Counted from the first letter of the stretch, positions 8,052-16,589 are shown. The stretch is DNA of 64,000 bases from JAIBJN01 sp035461525 (GCA_035461525.1 DATHVD010000087.1:1-64000), one strand, 5' to 3'. Program-made: numbers and translations. Notes: generated from the letters alone by a model not told the origin.

Positions 8052-10015
8052 ATGCGAGACACAGTCCTGAGGCGCGGGCTCACGGCGCTTCTCGTCGCGA
8101 CCGCGGCGCTGATCCTGCTTGCGCCCGCCGCTGCGGCGACGCCGGACGACGGCCTGGACGATCCGCCCGCGCTCGGCAGCGCAGAACGCGACCCGAGCGC
8201 CGCGCTCTCGGAGCTCGACGCGCTCCAGACCGATGTCGTCAGCTCCGGGCCGTTCGCGCACGTGACGAAGAACCTCGAGCTCGCCGGCCGGGGCGTGCGC
8301 CTCATGCCGAACGCGACGACCGACGTCTGGACGCTCGGCGGCTACGCCTACATCGGGACGTTCAACGACCCGTGCGGCGACGGAACTGGCGCCAACGGCT
8401 CCGGAGTCCGCATCTTCGACGTCCGCAACCCGAACAAGGTGAAGCCCGCCGGCTTCCTGCCGTCCGTGGCGGGCAGCCGTATCAACGACATCAAGGTCGC
8501 CAAGATGAACAGCGGCACGATCCTCGTCCACTCGAACGAGTCGTGCGGCGGGCCCGAGGGCGGCTTCGAGGTCTACGAGATGAGCGACCCGAAGAACCCC
8601 GTGCACCTCGCGAGCGCGAGGGTCAACGAGGCGAACGCCGTCCTCCGCGACCTCTTCGGCGGGACGAACCTCGGTGTCCACAACCTCTTCCTCTTCACGC
8701 AGGGGAACCGCGACTACGTCGCCATGCAGACGCACGCCTGGTTCGGCAGCTTCCAGATCTTCGAGCTGACGGACCCGACGAACCCGCAGCTCGTGAGCGA
8801 GTGGGGCGCCGAGCTCCTCTGCGAGGAGGCGTACTGCAGCACCGACCCGTACAACGAGACCGACATCACCACCCTGGTGAACCACATCAACGGGTACATG
8901 TTCGGCCTCCTGACGCCGGCCTTCGGCTTCTCGCAGAACCGCTTCCTGCACGACGTGACCGTGTCGGCCGACGGGACGAAGGCGTACCTGAGCAGCTGGG
9001 ACGCCGGGCTGATCCTGCTCGACATCTCCGACCCCGCGGACCCGGAGTACGTCTCGACCGCGCTTGACGTCGCGAACGGCTCGCTGGACGGCGAGGTCCA
9101 CAGCCACGCCGCGTGGCCGACCGAGGACGGCCGCTACGTCGTCGAGACCGAGGAGGACTTCGACGCGATCGTGAGCGACAGCCCGCTCTCGAACTTCACG
9201 TTCGGCGAGAACCCGACGAACACGATCACCGGCTACGGCATCTCGACCGTCGCCGGCGACGACTTCGAGGGCAGCCAGACGGGCAACCAGGTCACGATCG
9301 ACATCGGCACGACGCACCACGGGACGGGCATCACCGTCCAGGTGACGAGCGGCCCGCTCGCCGGGAACGTCTACGCGGCGGTGGAGGGCGCGGGCAACCA
9401 GCCCAAGTTCGCCGACGTGGGCCCGCAGACCGGCGAGGCCGTCTGGATCGGCCGCGCGTGCAACGTCGACCCGATCTGAACGCGGGCGCGGTCGACCCCG
9501 GCGACATCGCGGTCGTCCGCCGCGGCGAGTGCACGTTCGCGGAGAAGATGGCGAACGCTGCCGCGCTCGGCGCCGCCTCGATCGTCGTCTCGAACAACAT
9601 CCGCACCGACACCCCGTGGGGCGGCGTCCGGATCTGGGACTACACGGACCCGGAGAACCCTGTGCTCGCCTCCACGTACAACACGGTGTGCAGCGCCGAC
9701 CCGCACGACCACCTGTGCGATCCGCGCGGCACGTACTCGGTGCACAACGTCATCGTGGAGAAGGGCAAGGCGTACTTCTCCTGGTACTCCGACGGCGTCA
9801 TCGTCCTCGACATCTCCGACCCGTACAACCCGGTCGAGACGGCCAGGTACCACCGTGCGGGCGAGGAGTTCGAGCACGAGAACGGCGGCATCCAGGACGT
9901 CTGGGGCATCTACAAGGAGCGCGGCAAGCCGTGGCTCTACGCCTCGGACCGGAACGGCGGCCTGTACGTCCTGAAGGAGTACGGCGCCGGCTCCGGCCAG
10001 CAGGGCAACCCGTAG
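8052..10015 (+). pseudogene. Secreted LVIVD-repeat protein with PA domain, frameshifted
   Basis: Starts with a clear signal peptide (cleavage near ATPDD, residue 34) and continues as LVIVD/beta-propeller-like repeats (motifs such as VRIFDVRNPNKV, FQIFELTDPTNP and LILLDISDPADP). After about residue 440 a protease-associated (PA) domain begins. The frame breaks at 9474-9480: frame 1 ends RACNVDPI-stop, and the PA domain resumes one frame over as LNAGAVDPGDIAVVRRGEC. The PA domain then jumps from IVVSNNIR straight into further repeats (VRIWDYTDPENPV, VIVLDISDPYNP), so its C-terminal part also seems deleted. It may be a pseudogene or a sequencing error; both halves keep strong coding character to the stop at 10013-10015. 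Confidence 0.72.
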
Positions 10016-10043
10016 ACGGGCTCACGATTGACGGACGCGGGAG

Positions 10044-10067
10044 GGGCCCGGAAAACCGGGCCCTTTT
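10044..10067 (+). terminator. Rho-independent terminator
   Basis: An 8-bp stem GGGCCCGG/CCGGGCCC with an AAAA loop is followed by TTTT (10064-10067), 28 nt after the LVIVD/PA stop. T residues follow only on the plus strand. Confidence 0.85.
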
Positions 10068-10087
10068 CGTGCGGGCAGGCTCTGCGG

Positions 10088-10246
10088 CTAGGGGATGAGA
10101 GCCGCGAGCGACTCGAATGTCGCTGCGACAGTCTCGGACATGAACGCGAGCGAGAGGACGACGGCCGGCGTGATCACGCCGAGGACGACGGCGTACTCCG
10201 CCATCGTCTGGCCTTCCTCACGAGGGCGGGGCTCGTAGCTGGTCAA
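10088..10246 (-). CDS. Flp/Fap-type pilin-like small protein
   Basis: A 52-residue protein with the hallmark Flp pilin sequence GQTMAEYAVVLGVIT followed by a hydrophobic stretch. The glutamate after the hydrophobic prepilin boundary (MAEYA) is present. Flp pilins are inner-membrane prepilins assembled by Tad systems. The TTG start at 10246 is supported by AGGAGG 10 nt upstream. No tad/rcp genes lie in this window, so it is an orphan here. A short leader (TSYEPRPREE) precedes the pilin motif. Confidence 0.72.
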   Translation of the reverse strand: MTSYEPRPREEGQTMAEYAVVLGVITPAVVLSLAFMSETVAATFESLAALIP

Positions 10247-10415
10247 TGCAGGTCTACCTCCTCGGGGATCCGGAGCGGCCCGCGCGCCGCTCGCCGGATG
10301 CGGTCCTCATCGTCTGTCCTCATCGTCGTCAGGGAGGCCCGTCGCTGCCATCCCCCCTTCGGGCGAATGCGTGTGGGGAGAGCGGCGCGAAGCGGTGGTA
10401 TCGTTGCTCCAGCCG

Positions 10416-10491
10416 GCGGACGTAGCTCAGTTGGTAGAGCATCAGCTTCCCAAGCTGAGGGTCGCGGGTTCGAGCCCCGTCGTCCGCTCCA
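10416..10491 (+). tRNA. tRNA-Gly (anticodon CCC)
   Basis: The 76-nt cloverleaf is complete. It has a GCGGACG/CGTCCGC acceptor stem, a D-arm with AGTTGGTA, the anticodon stem TCAGC/GCTGA around TTCCCAA (anticodon CCC), a T-arm with GGTTCGAGCC, and an encoded CCA end at 10489-10491. Confidence 0.96.
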
Positions 10492-10501
10492 ACGAGGAAA
10501 G

Positions 10502-10521
10502 CCCCGCTCAGGCGGGGTTTT
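10502..10521 (+). terminator. Rho-independent terminator after tRNA-Gly
   Basis: CCCCGC/GCGGGG stem with TCAG loop and TTTT tail, 11 nt after the tRNA 3-prime end. Confidence 0.85.
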
Positions 10522-10645
10522 CTCTCGGCCGCCCTCCGAGGCCGCCCGCCAGCCGCGTCGGCGCTAGTCAGGTTTGAGTCAAGTTCTGCGGAAGCGTCAC
10601 GGCTACAGCAAGAAACGCGGAAACCGCCTCTACGATGGGCGTTGT

Positions 10646-10834
10646 ATGGCGCAGACAACGCACACCGCCGACGAGGTCGAGGTCGTCCTCGGCGACCGTC
10701 CCGGCGCGCTCGTCGTCCTCGAAGCAGGACGGCCGCCCGCAGTCCACCTGGCCGGCGGAACGAGCGGCGCGGACGCGCTCGCTCAGCTGGGCCGACGGGG
10801 CTCGAACCCGCGACCCTCAGCTTGGGGAAGGTAG
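10646..10834 (+). CDS. Small uncharacterised ORF running into a tRNA fragment
   Basis: The ATG at 10646 opens a 62-residue frame whose first 48 residues look protein-like (acidic/hydrophobic, with EVEVVLGDRPGALVVLEAG). Its last part reads through the antisense of a tRNA-Gly piece (GSNPRPSAWGR), which is not natural protein sequence. It could be the remnant of a gene cut by insertion of the tRNA segment. No family is recognised. The stretch 10522-11065 otherwise contains no gene that I can support. Confidence 0.3.
   Translation: MAQTTHTADEVEVVLGDRPGALVVLEAGRPPAVHLAGGTSGADALAQLGRRGSNPRPSAWGR
10793..10830 (-). repeat. Inverted partial copy of tRNA-Gly 3-prime half
   Basis: The minus strand here repeats tRNA-Gly positions 10446-10482 (anticodon loop through T-arm) with one extra C in the anticodon loop. 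The fragment lacks the 5-prime half and acceptor end, so it cannot be a functional tRNA. It lies about 310 bp from the intact gene in the opposite orientation. Confidence 0.85.
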
Positions 10835-11065
10835 CCCCGCCCGGCGACACGAACCGCCAGACAGGCGACAAACCCGCATCGTTCCTGGCATCCACGAGGC
10901 CCGCTCCGACTCGAACCGCCCGCAAGCGACGGCCGGACCTGACTCGGGACCTGACTGGAGGCTTGAGTGAAAATCACTATGGGCTCGTCGCCCGCTTGTA
11001 TGGAATCCAAGGTGCGGCTAGGGTCGTCGGCACATACAACAGCTATGTGTGAGGAGGACGCCTCG

Positions 11066-11371
11066 ATGCGCATACTCGTGGACTTCAGACTCCCTCTCGA
11101 GCCCTTCAACTCGATGGTGAAAGACGGCACGGCCGGCCAGAAGATCGAGCAGGTCTTGGGAGACATCAAGCCTGAAGCCGTCTACTTCACGGAGCGAGGC
11201 GGAAAGCGCGGGGGAACCATGATCGTTGACTTGCCTGATCCATCGAAGATTCCCGCCATAGCGGAACCTCTCTTTCTCGCCTTCGACGCGGCCGTCAGCT
11301 TCCACCCAGCGATGACTTCTGAGGACCTCGCCAAGGCCGGTCTGGACGAGCTTGGAAAGAGCTACGCGTAA
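11066..11371 (+). CDS. Conserved small protein, probable alpha-beta barrel fold
   Basis: 101 residues; the ATG at 11066 follows GAGGAGG. The sequence (ILVDFRLPLEPFNSMV at the start, EAVYFTERGGKRGGTMIVD in the middle, FHPAMTSEDLAKAGL near the end) has the layout of small ferredoxin-like/dabb-type proteins, but I cannot name a function. Its base composition is visibly lower in G+C than its neighbours and it sits next to the tRNA-Gly fragment, consistent with acquisition by transfer. Confidence 0.72.
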   Translation: MRILVDFRLPLEPFNSMVKDGTAGQKIEQVLGDIKPEAVYFTERGGKRGGTMIVDLPDPSKIPAIAEPLFLAFDAAVSFHPAMTSEDLAKAGLDELGKSYA

Positions 11372-11513
11372 AGAGCGCAGGAGACCTATTCACATCAAGC
11401 CACTAGCAAGGCCGGCAGCTGGTCGTCCGCTTCTTCCTTCCTCGTTTCTCCTCCGGGCTCGTTCCCCCGGCCGAGGGTGAGGGGCGCAGCGCCGCCATCC
11501 GGCGGGTTGCGCC

Positions 11514-11822
11514 GTGAGCGGATGGCCCGGAGTGGCCGGAACGTGTCGCGCCTGCGGCGAGCCCGCGCTCGAGGGCGCCGGGTTCGGCGCCGCGTGTCCT
11601 CGCTGTGTGCTGGCGGCCCGGCCGGCTGCCGCGCGCGGACCTACGAGGTCTCGAGCCTCCACGTCGAGCCTTGCGCGTGCCCCGGGCTTCGTGGAGAGCG
11701 GACGAGCGACTTCGCCGAGGCCGGGTTCGTCCGGGCGCCCAGGCCGCCGGACGAGCCGCCGCCTCTTCGGGCTCCCCCTGAGCCTTCCGGCGCAGGGTTC
11801 TCGCCGTCGCGGCAGAACGTGA
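11514..11822 (+). CDS. Possible zinc-ribbon fragment
   Basis: A 102-residue frame beginning at GTG 11514 contains CRACGEPALEGAGFGAACPRC, a two-knuckle zinc ribbon like those at the start of some bacterial kinases. The remainder is low-complexity Arg/Ser/Pro-rich and could be non-coding. The tail ends 6 nt before the next gene. Treat as a fragment or chance ORF. Confidence 0.3.
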   Translation: MSGWPGVAGTCRACGEPALEGAGFGAACPRCVLAARPAAARGPTRSRASTSSLARAPGFVESGRATSPRPGSSGRPGRRTSRRLFGLPLSLPAQGSRRRGRT

Positions 11823-11828
11823 CGGCCC

Positions 11829-13316
11829 ATGGTGGAATCGCGTCTGACCCGGGCCCGGGCGGCCCTCGGTCGCTGGGGGGCCTCCAAGCAGCTCGCCCGC
11901 ACCGGCGTGCTGGCGATCCTGCTCGTCGTCGCCTTCCTCGTCCTCGTCGGGCTCAACGTCCTGCTCAGGAGCGGGCTCTGGGGCGATCTCCTCTTCGCCG
12001 TCGCCATCACGACGGGCGCGCTGCTCGGGGCCTCGCGGCTCCTCCGGCCGCTGCTCCTCCGCGGCGACCTGCAGCCGCCGGGGCCGCGGCGGGCGCTCCT
12101 CGCCAGCGTGTTCCTCCTCGTCGGCGTGCCGCTCGCGCTCGTGCGCCTCCCGTGGGGTCCCGTCCTCCTCTTCTCCGGGCTGATCCTCTGGGTCGCCGTC
12201 GCCGTGGTGCTGAAGCTGACGGGAAGCTCGCGGTCGATGCCGCATCCGTGGACCGGAGGTCTGCTCGGGCTCGCCGTGCTCCTCGCCGTCGTCTTCCTCG
12301 CGCCGCGCGTCGCGCCTGCCGACCAGGTGCCGGGCGCGGTGCCGGAGGCGCGGCTCGACGCGGCCGACATCGCCGTCGCCGAGCTCGTCCGCCCGCTCCT
12401 CTTCCTCGACCGCGGCGAGCTGCGCTACCCACTCGACATCGAGGACGCGATCGCCGGCGGCCGCGTCTCCCAGTGCTACGAGGGCGTCGCCGGGTGCGAC
12501 GTTCTCGAGCGGCCGCAGGAGATCGACACGGGCTACGACTACCTCCGCTTCGCCGAGGGGCCGGCACCGCCGAAGGGCGGCGACGACTCGAGCGGCTACT
12601 ACTACCGCGTCGTCCGGCCCGCCGACGGCCGCGTCTACGTCGACTACTGGTGGTTCTTCGCGCGCAACCCGTCGCCCGTGGGCGAGGACGTCTTCTGCGC
12701 GCCCGGCCTGCGGACGCCGCCGTTCACCTGCCAGGAGCACGAGAGCGACTGGGAGGGTGTCACGGTCGTGCTCGAGCCCTGCACGGGCGGGCCGGACTGT
12801 CTCGACGCCGCCGGCGAGCGGCTCCGCCCGGAGGCCGTCCGCTACGCGCAGCACGAGCACGTCGTCACGTACTCGCTAGCCGAGACGCTCCTGCCGCTCT
12901 GGGAGACGCTGCGCCCGCCGTGGGCCGGTCTCGGCGGGCCGCGACCGCTCGTCTTCGTCGCCCGCGACAGCCACGCCTCGTATCCGACGCCCTGCGAGCG
13001 GAACTGCCGGCAGACGACGCGCGACCTGCCCGAGTCCCGGCACGACGGCTCCATCGTCTGGACGCACAACGCAAGCTGCGACGGCTGCCTGAGGCCGCTG
13101 CCCGAGACCGCCGCCGGCGAGCCCGCGCTCTGGAACGCGTTCCCTGGGCCGTGGGGCACGCAGAACTGCATCCTCGCCGGCGCGTACTGCGACCTCTCCC
13201 GCGCTCCCGAGGCGCCGGCAAGGCAGGGGCGCTACCGGGATCCCGCGCGGGAGGGGCCGTCGATGTGCCTGCGCGCGGGCACGACGGCGCTCGAGCGCTG
13301 TCCAGAGTCCGCCTAG
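11829..13316 (+). CDS. Membrane-anchored protein with Vps62-like domain
   Basis: The 495-residue protein has about five N-terminal membrane segments (residues 20-160). These are followed by an extracellular domain with the Vps62/DUF946-like pattern: YVDYWWFFARNPSP, HESDWEGVTVVLE, a QHEHV segment and FVARDSHASYP. Eight or more cysteines in the outer domain could form disulphides. Vps62-like domains are known from fungal and plant proteins of unclear function, so no reaction is proposed. Its stop codon overlaps the stop of the facing coiled-coil gene by 4 nt. Confidence 0.75.
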   Translation: MVESRLTRARAALGRWGASKQLARTGVLAILLVVAFLVLVGLNVLLRSGLWGDLLFAVAITTGALLGASRLLRPLLLRGDLQPPGPRRALLASVFLLVGVPLALVRLPWGPVLLFSGLILWVAVAVVLKLTGSSRSMPHPWTGGLLGLAVLLAVVFLAPRVAPADQVPGAVPEARLDAADIAVAELVRPLLFLDRGELRYPLDIEDAIAGGRVSQCYEGVAGCDVLERPQEIDTGYDYLRFAEGPAPPKGGDDSSGYYYRVVRPADGRVYVDYWWFFARNPSPVGEDVFCAPGLRTPPFTCQEHESDWEGVTVVLEPCTGGPDCLDAAGERLRPEAVRYAQHEHVVTYSLAETLLPLWETLRPPWAGLGGPRPLVFVARDSHASYPTPCERNCRQTTRDLPESRHDGSIVWTHNASCDGCLRPLPETAAGEPALWNAFPGPWGTQNCILAGAYCDLSRAPEAPARQGRYRDPAREGPSMCLRAGTTALERCPESA

Positions 13317-14029
13317 GAGAACCGCGGGCCGAGTCGGCCCTGCACCTGGGCGACGAAGTCGTTCAGCTCCCGCTCGCGCCGCTCGAGCCGCTCGCGTAGA
13401 GCTTCGAGCTCGAGCTCGCGCGCCGCGAGCTCGTCGAGGCGGAGCTGGGCCTGGACGCCGCTCTGCACGACCCGCTCCTCGAGGACGCGCTCGCGCTCGG
13501 CGAGCTCGCGGGCGCGCTCGTCGAGGGCGGACTCGGCTTCGACGAAGGAGCGGTCCCGGCGCGCGACCCACTGCGTGCCGACGGCCGCATCCGGGCCGAG
13601 CAGGTCGCGCTGGAACTCGGCCAGCTCGCGTTCGCGGTCGGCGAGGCGCCCCTGCTCGACGCGGAGGCGGTCGCTCCGCTGCGTCACGGCCCGCTCTCGC
13701 TCGGCCAGCTCCGTGTCGGTCTCGACGACCTTGCGCAGGCGCTCCTCGACGGCCTGCGCCTCGCTCACGACGGCGGCGGCGCGGCCGGCGACCGTCTCGA
13801 GCGCCCGGTCGAGGGCGGCGACGAGCTCTTCCTGCAGGGGGCCGGCCTCCTCGAGACGTCGGCGGCGCACGGCCAGGTCGGCCTCCAGGCGCTCGAGCTC
13901 GGCGCTCTCGGCCTCGAGCTCGGACGCGCGCTCGGCGATCGATGCGCCGCGCTCGTCGAGCTCGGCTGCGCTCCGCGCGAGGTAGTCCTCGAGCGAGCCT
14001 CTGAGCTTCTCGGTCAGTCCTCCGGCCAT
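13313..14029 (-). CDS. Coiled-coil protein of unknown function
   Basis: 238 residues, almost entirely heptad-rich coiled coil (long Glu/Arg/Leu/Ala segments from about residue 15 to 225) with no signal peptide or membrane segment. A short non-coiled interruption lies near GPDAAVGTQWVARRDRSF (about 143-160). It is likely cytoplasmic and structural or scaffold-like. No specific family is recognised. Confidence 0.7.
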   Translation of the reverse strand: MAGGLTEKLRGSLEDYLARSAAELDERGASIAERASELEAESAELERLEADLAVRRRRLEEAGPLQEELVAALDRALETVAGRAAAVVSEAQAVEERLRKVVETDTELAERERAVTQRSDRLRVEQGRLADRERELAEFQRDLLGPDAAVGTQWVARRDRSFVEAESALDERARELAERERVLEERVVQSGVQAQLRLDELAARELELEALRERLERRERELNDFVAQVQGRLGPRFS

Positions 14030-14362
14030 GATGCGGCAAGAGAGATCATCGGCGTCCGGCGGCCCCGGCTAAAGGGCTCTCTCGACCCACGCGCCGCGAA
14101 CCGCGGGGTTCACGTGGAGCGGTGCCGGACGAGGCCGGCGCTGCGCGGGCAGCTGCTCCCCGGAGGCGCGCTCCCCGGAGCAGAGGCGGACGAGGTCGCG
14201 GCTGGGCGGGCCGGCCGGCGCGCGGCGAGGGGCTACCTGCGCTCGAGCGATGCCCGAGGCCCGTGCCGAGCTCGGAGGGACGGGCGGCGGCGTCATTCGT
14301 GCTGTCTTCTCAGTATCAGCTCGCGGACGCGCCCGTCGTCCCCTCTTCGGGCGCCGGGCCGC
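14030..14362. other. 333-bp gap without a supportable gene
   Basis: Open frames exist on both strands (for example minus 14069-14296, Pro/Arg-rich, 75 codons) but none has motifs, a convincing start signal or non-shadow composition. No repeat, hairpin terminator or RNA gene was recognised here. Confidence 0.4.
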
Positions 14363-15196
14363 CTACGTGCGGACGGCGCGGGCGGCGGTGAGGACGACGC
14401 GCCCCGCGGCCCGCAGCTTCCGCGGCTCGAGCCGCGACACCGTGTCGCACGGGAGGTGCCAGCAGGTGTCCCAGCGCCACTCGATCCAGGCCGCCGGGAT
14501 GCCTCCGCGCGTGAGGTCGTCGTGGTCGGACTGGCCCGTGTCGCGCAGGTACGTGGCCCGGATGCCCAGCTTCGTCGCCGCGCGGAGCAGCTTGCGCGCG
14601 GAGCGGTTGGGGCTCGTCTCGAGGCCGCGGATGTTGAGCGTCGGCCCGACGCCGACCATGTCGATCGAGAGCGCGAGCCGGACCGTCTCCTTCTCCTCCG
14701 GCGAGAACGACCGCGTCAGCCGGCGCGACCCGAGGTGCCAGGACGAGCCCGTGACGATGCGCTCCTCGGCCCCCAGCGCGGCGACGAGGACGCCGTCCTT
14801 CTCGGCGAGCGGCGCGGCGATCGTGAGCAGGACGCCGACGCCCGACGCGTTGTCGTTCGCCGCCGGCGTGCCGTGGACGCCGTCGATGTGGGCGACGATC
14901 ACGATCTTCGTCGGGCCGGGGGTCTTGGCGACAACGTTCCGCGACCGCTTTCCGTTCGGCAGGCGGAAGTGCTGCGTTCGCACCCGGTAGCCGAGCGCGT
15001 CGAGACGGTTGCGGACGATCTCGCCCGCTTTGCGCTCGTTCTTCCCGCCGGCGGGGCGGGGGCCGATGCGGGCGATCTTCTTGGCCCACGTCTTGGCCTC
15101 GACGCCGGAGACCTGTCCGGACGCCGGCGGCGCCGTCCCGAGGACGGCCACGGCGAGCAGGAGGACGAGGGCGAGAATCGGGAGACGGCGGCCCAT
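14363..15196 (-). CDS. Secreted M28-family metallopeptidase
   Basis: A 277-residue exported zinc peptidase (aminopeptidase type). A signal peptide covers residues 1-28 (ending PASGQ). The dizinc ligands are visible in order: His in VAHIDGVHG, Asp in AANDNASGVG, the Glu pair in GAEER, Asp in SIDMVG and His in CWHLPCDT. This is the complete M28 set. The length is short because no accessory domain is present. A minus-strand TACCAT box at 15205-15210, 8 nt upstream of the ATG, overlaps the region serving the divergent bolA gene. Confidence 0.88.
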   Translation of the reverse strand: MGRRLPILALVLLLAVAVLGTAPPASGQVSGVEAKTWAKKIARIGPRPAGGKNERKAGEIVRNRLDALGYRVRTQHFRLPNGKRSRNVVAKTPGPTKIVIVAHIDGVHGTPAANDNASGVGVLLTIAAPLAEKDGVLVAALGAEERIVTGSSWHLGSRRLTRSFSPEEKETVRLALSIDMVGVGPTLNIRGLETSPNRSARKLLRAATKLGIRATYLRDTGQSDHDDLTRGGIPAAWIEWRWDTCWHLPCDTVSRLEPRKLRAAGRVVLTAARAVRT

Positions 15197-15227
15197 CCGG
15201 CCCGATGGTAGCGGGCGCCGCCGCTGC

Positions 15228-15233
15228 TATCGT
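15228..15233 (+). promoter_or_regulatory. -10 element TATCGT of leaderless bolA
   Basis: TATCGT lies 7 nt before the bolA GTG at 15241; no ribosome-binding site is present. Confidence 0.45.
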
Positions 15234-15240
15234 CGCAGGC

Positions 15241-15471
15241 GTGAGCGAGCGGCTCGACGATCTCCTGCGCGCAGCCTTCCCGAACGCCCGCGACGTGGCG
15301 GTCGTCGACCGGACCGGCGGCGGCGACCACTTCCACGTCACCGTCGTCGACCCCGGCTTCGACGGCCTCTCGCTCCTCGACCAGCACCGGCTCGTCTACG
15401 ACGCGCTGGCGGCCCCGCTCGCCGACGGTACGATCCACGAGCTGCGAATCACGACGAGGGGAGAGGGATGA
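15241..15471 (+). CDS. bolA: BolA-family protein
   Basis: A 76-residue BolA-like protein with the family core GGGDHFHVTVV and DQHRLVYDAL around residues 28-55. BolA proteins bind a [2Fe-2S] cluster jointly with monothiol glutaredoxins and take part in Fe-S trafficking. Exactly that partner is encoded next, with the ATGA stop/start overlap indicating coupling. The GTG start is preferred over earlier in-frame codons because of the TATCGT box 7 nt upstream. Confidence 0.88.
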   Translation: MSERLDDLLRAAFPNARDVAVVDRTGGGDHFHVTVVDPGFDGLSLLDQHRLVYDALAAPLADGTIHELRITTRGEG

Positions 15472-15863
15472 GCGACCTCCGCGACAGGATCCGGGAGACG
15501 ATCGAGCGCGAGCCTGTCGTCGCCTTCATCAAGGGCACGCACGAGCAGGCCTACTGCGGCAACTCCGACCGCGCGCTCACCGCGCTCCGCGGCGTCGGCG
15601 CCGGGTTCGCGGCCGTGGACGTCCTCGTCGACCCCCGCATCCGCGAAGAGCTGACGGCGCTCTCGAGCTGGCCGACGATCCCGCAGGTCTTCGTCGGCGG
15701 CGAGCTCGTCGGCGGCGCCGACATCGTCCAGGAGCTCGCCGTGACCGGGCAGCTCGAGGAGACCCTGGACGGGAAGCTCGGCGAGGCCTGGCGCCGCCCC
15801 GGCGAGGAGCGCACCGTCGAGGTGACGGACGGGCCGGAGCTGCGCGTCCTCCCGGGCGCGTAG
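15468..15863 (+). CDS. grxD: Monothiol glutaredoxin (Grx4/GrxD type) with CGNS site
   Basis: 131 residues with the monothiol-glutaredoxin layout: PVVAFIKGT near residue 17, the cluster-ligating cysteine in YCGNS at about 31, WPTIPQVFVGGELVGG at about 66-81, and a 25-residue C-terminal extension. The usual active site is CGFS; here Phe is replaced by Asn. Members carry or transfer [2Fe-2S] clusters together with BolA, which the overlapping upstream gene provides. The site change and the extension are the only unusual points. Confidence 0.9.
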   Translation: MSDLRDRIRETIEREPVVAFIKGTHEQAYCGNSDRALTALRGVGAGFAAVDVLVDPRIREELTALSSWPTIPQVFVGGELVGGADIVQELAVTGQLEETLDGKLGEAWRRPGEERTVEVTDGPELRVLPGA

Positions 15864-15866
15864 TCC

Positions 15867-16526
15867 TCAGAGCACGACGACCGCCGTCCGCATGCCGGCG
15901 AAGCGGTAGACCTCGGGGGCGAACGGCCGCGGCACGCGGACGCAGCCGCGACTCGCCGGCCGCGGCGGCACGTCCGCGGACGCGTGGAGCGCGATGCCGC
16001 CGTTGAAGTAGGCCGCCCAGGGGAGCCAGACCTCGTACTTGTAGGACCACGACATCCGCTCCCGCCGAAACACGCGGAACCTCCCCGCCGGCGTCCGGAA
16101 CCGGGCCTTGCCGGTCGAGACGTCGACGGTGCGCACGACCTTCCCCTTCGCGACGAGGAATGCGACCTGCCTCCCCCGCCAGACCTCGATGCGGCGGCCG
16201 CGTCGATCGACCCGTGGGGCCGGCGCGCCCGCATTCGCCAGCGCGCGCCGGGTGAGCGGCCCGACCAGGCCGTCCGGGTCGAGCCCGTTCAGCTTCTGGA
16301 AAGCGACGACCGCGTGATGGGTCTGGAGGGTGAAGCGCGGGGACGTCGCTCCGGTCGGGAGGTACGTCAGCGCGGCGAGGCGGGCGTTCAGCATCGCCAC
16401 CTTGGCGCCCTTCGAGCCCTTGGCGAGGACTGCGGCCTCCGCCGCGGCCGGCGAGAGCACGGCCACGAACGCGGCGACGAGCGCCCCGGCGACGGCGGGC
16501 CGGAAGGGCGATCCCCCTCGACTCAC
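15867..16526 (-). CDS. Exported L,D-transpeptidase with peptidoglycan-binding domain
   Basis: Forms or remodels 3-3 peptidoglycan cross-links outside the membrane. The 219-residue protein has a signal peptide (to about 31), a PG_binding_1 domain (about 33-98, with LDPDGLVGPLTRRAL) and a YkuD catalytic domain. The catalytic motif HxxxDVPPRPASRGCVRV carries the nucleophilic Cys at about 198. It is complete and of usual length. Confidence 0.9.
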   Translation of the reverse strand: MSRGGSPFRPAVAGALVAAFVAVLSPAAAEAAVLAKGSKGAKVAMLNARLAALTYLPTGATSPRFTLQTHHAVVAFQKLNGLDPDGLVGPLTRRALANAGAPAPRVDRRGRRIEVWRGRQVAFLVAKGKVVRTVDVSTGKARFRTPAGRFRVFRRERMSWSYKYEVWLPWAAYFNGGIALHASADVPPRPASRGCVRVPRPFAPEVYRFAGMRTAVVVL

Positions 16527-16589
16527 GGCTGGGAGATCATCTCGCAGCGGAGAGTGCGTGGCAAGTCGCAGGCCGGCGGGCGGCAGCCG

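Noticed and set aside
10574..10650. tmRNA or other small stable RNA next to tRNA-Gly
   Set aside because: No tag-peptide frame and no tRNA-like alanine acceptor were found.
10783..11169. 128-codon minus-strand ORF containing GRGFEPRRPS
   Set aside because: This text is a typical translation of a tRNA T-arm; it arises from the tRNA fragment.
14069..14296. 75-codon minus-strand ORF upstream of the coiled-coil gene
   Set aside because: Pro/Arg/Ala-rich with no motif, no start signal and no homology that I can recall.
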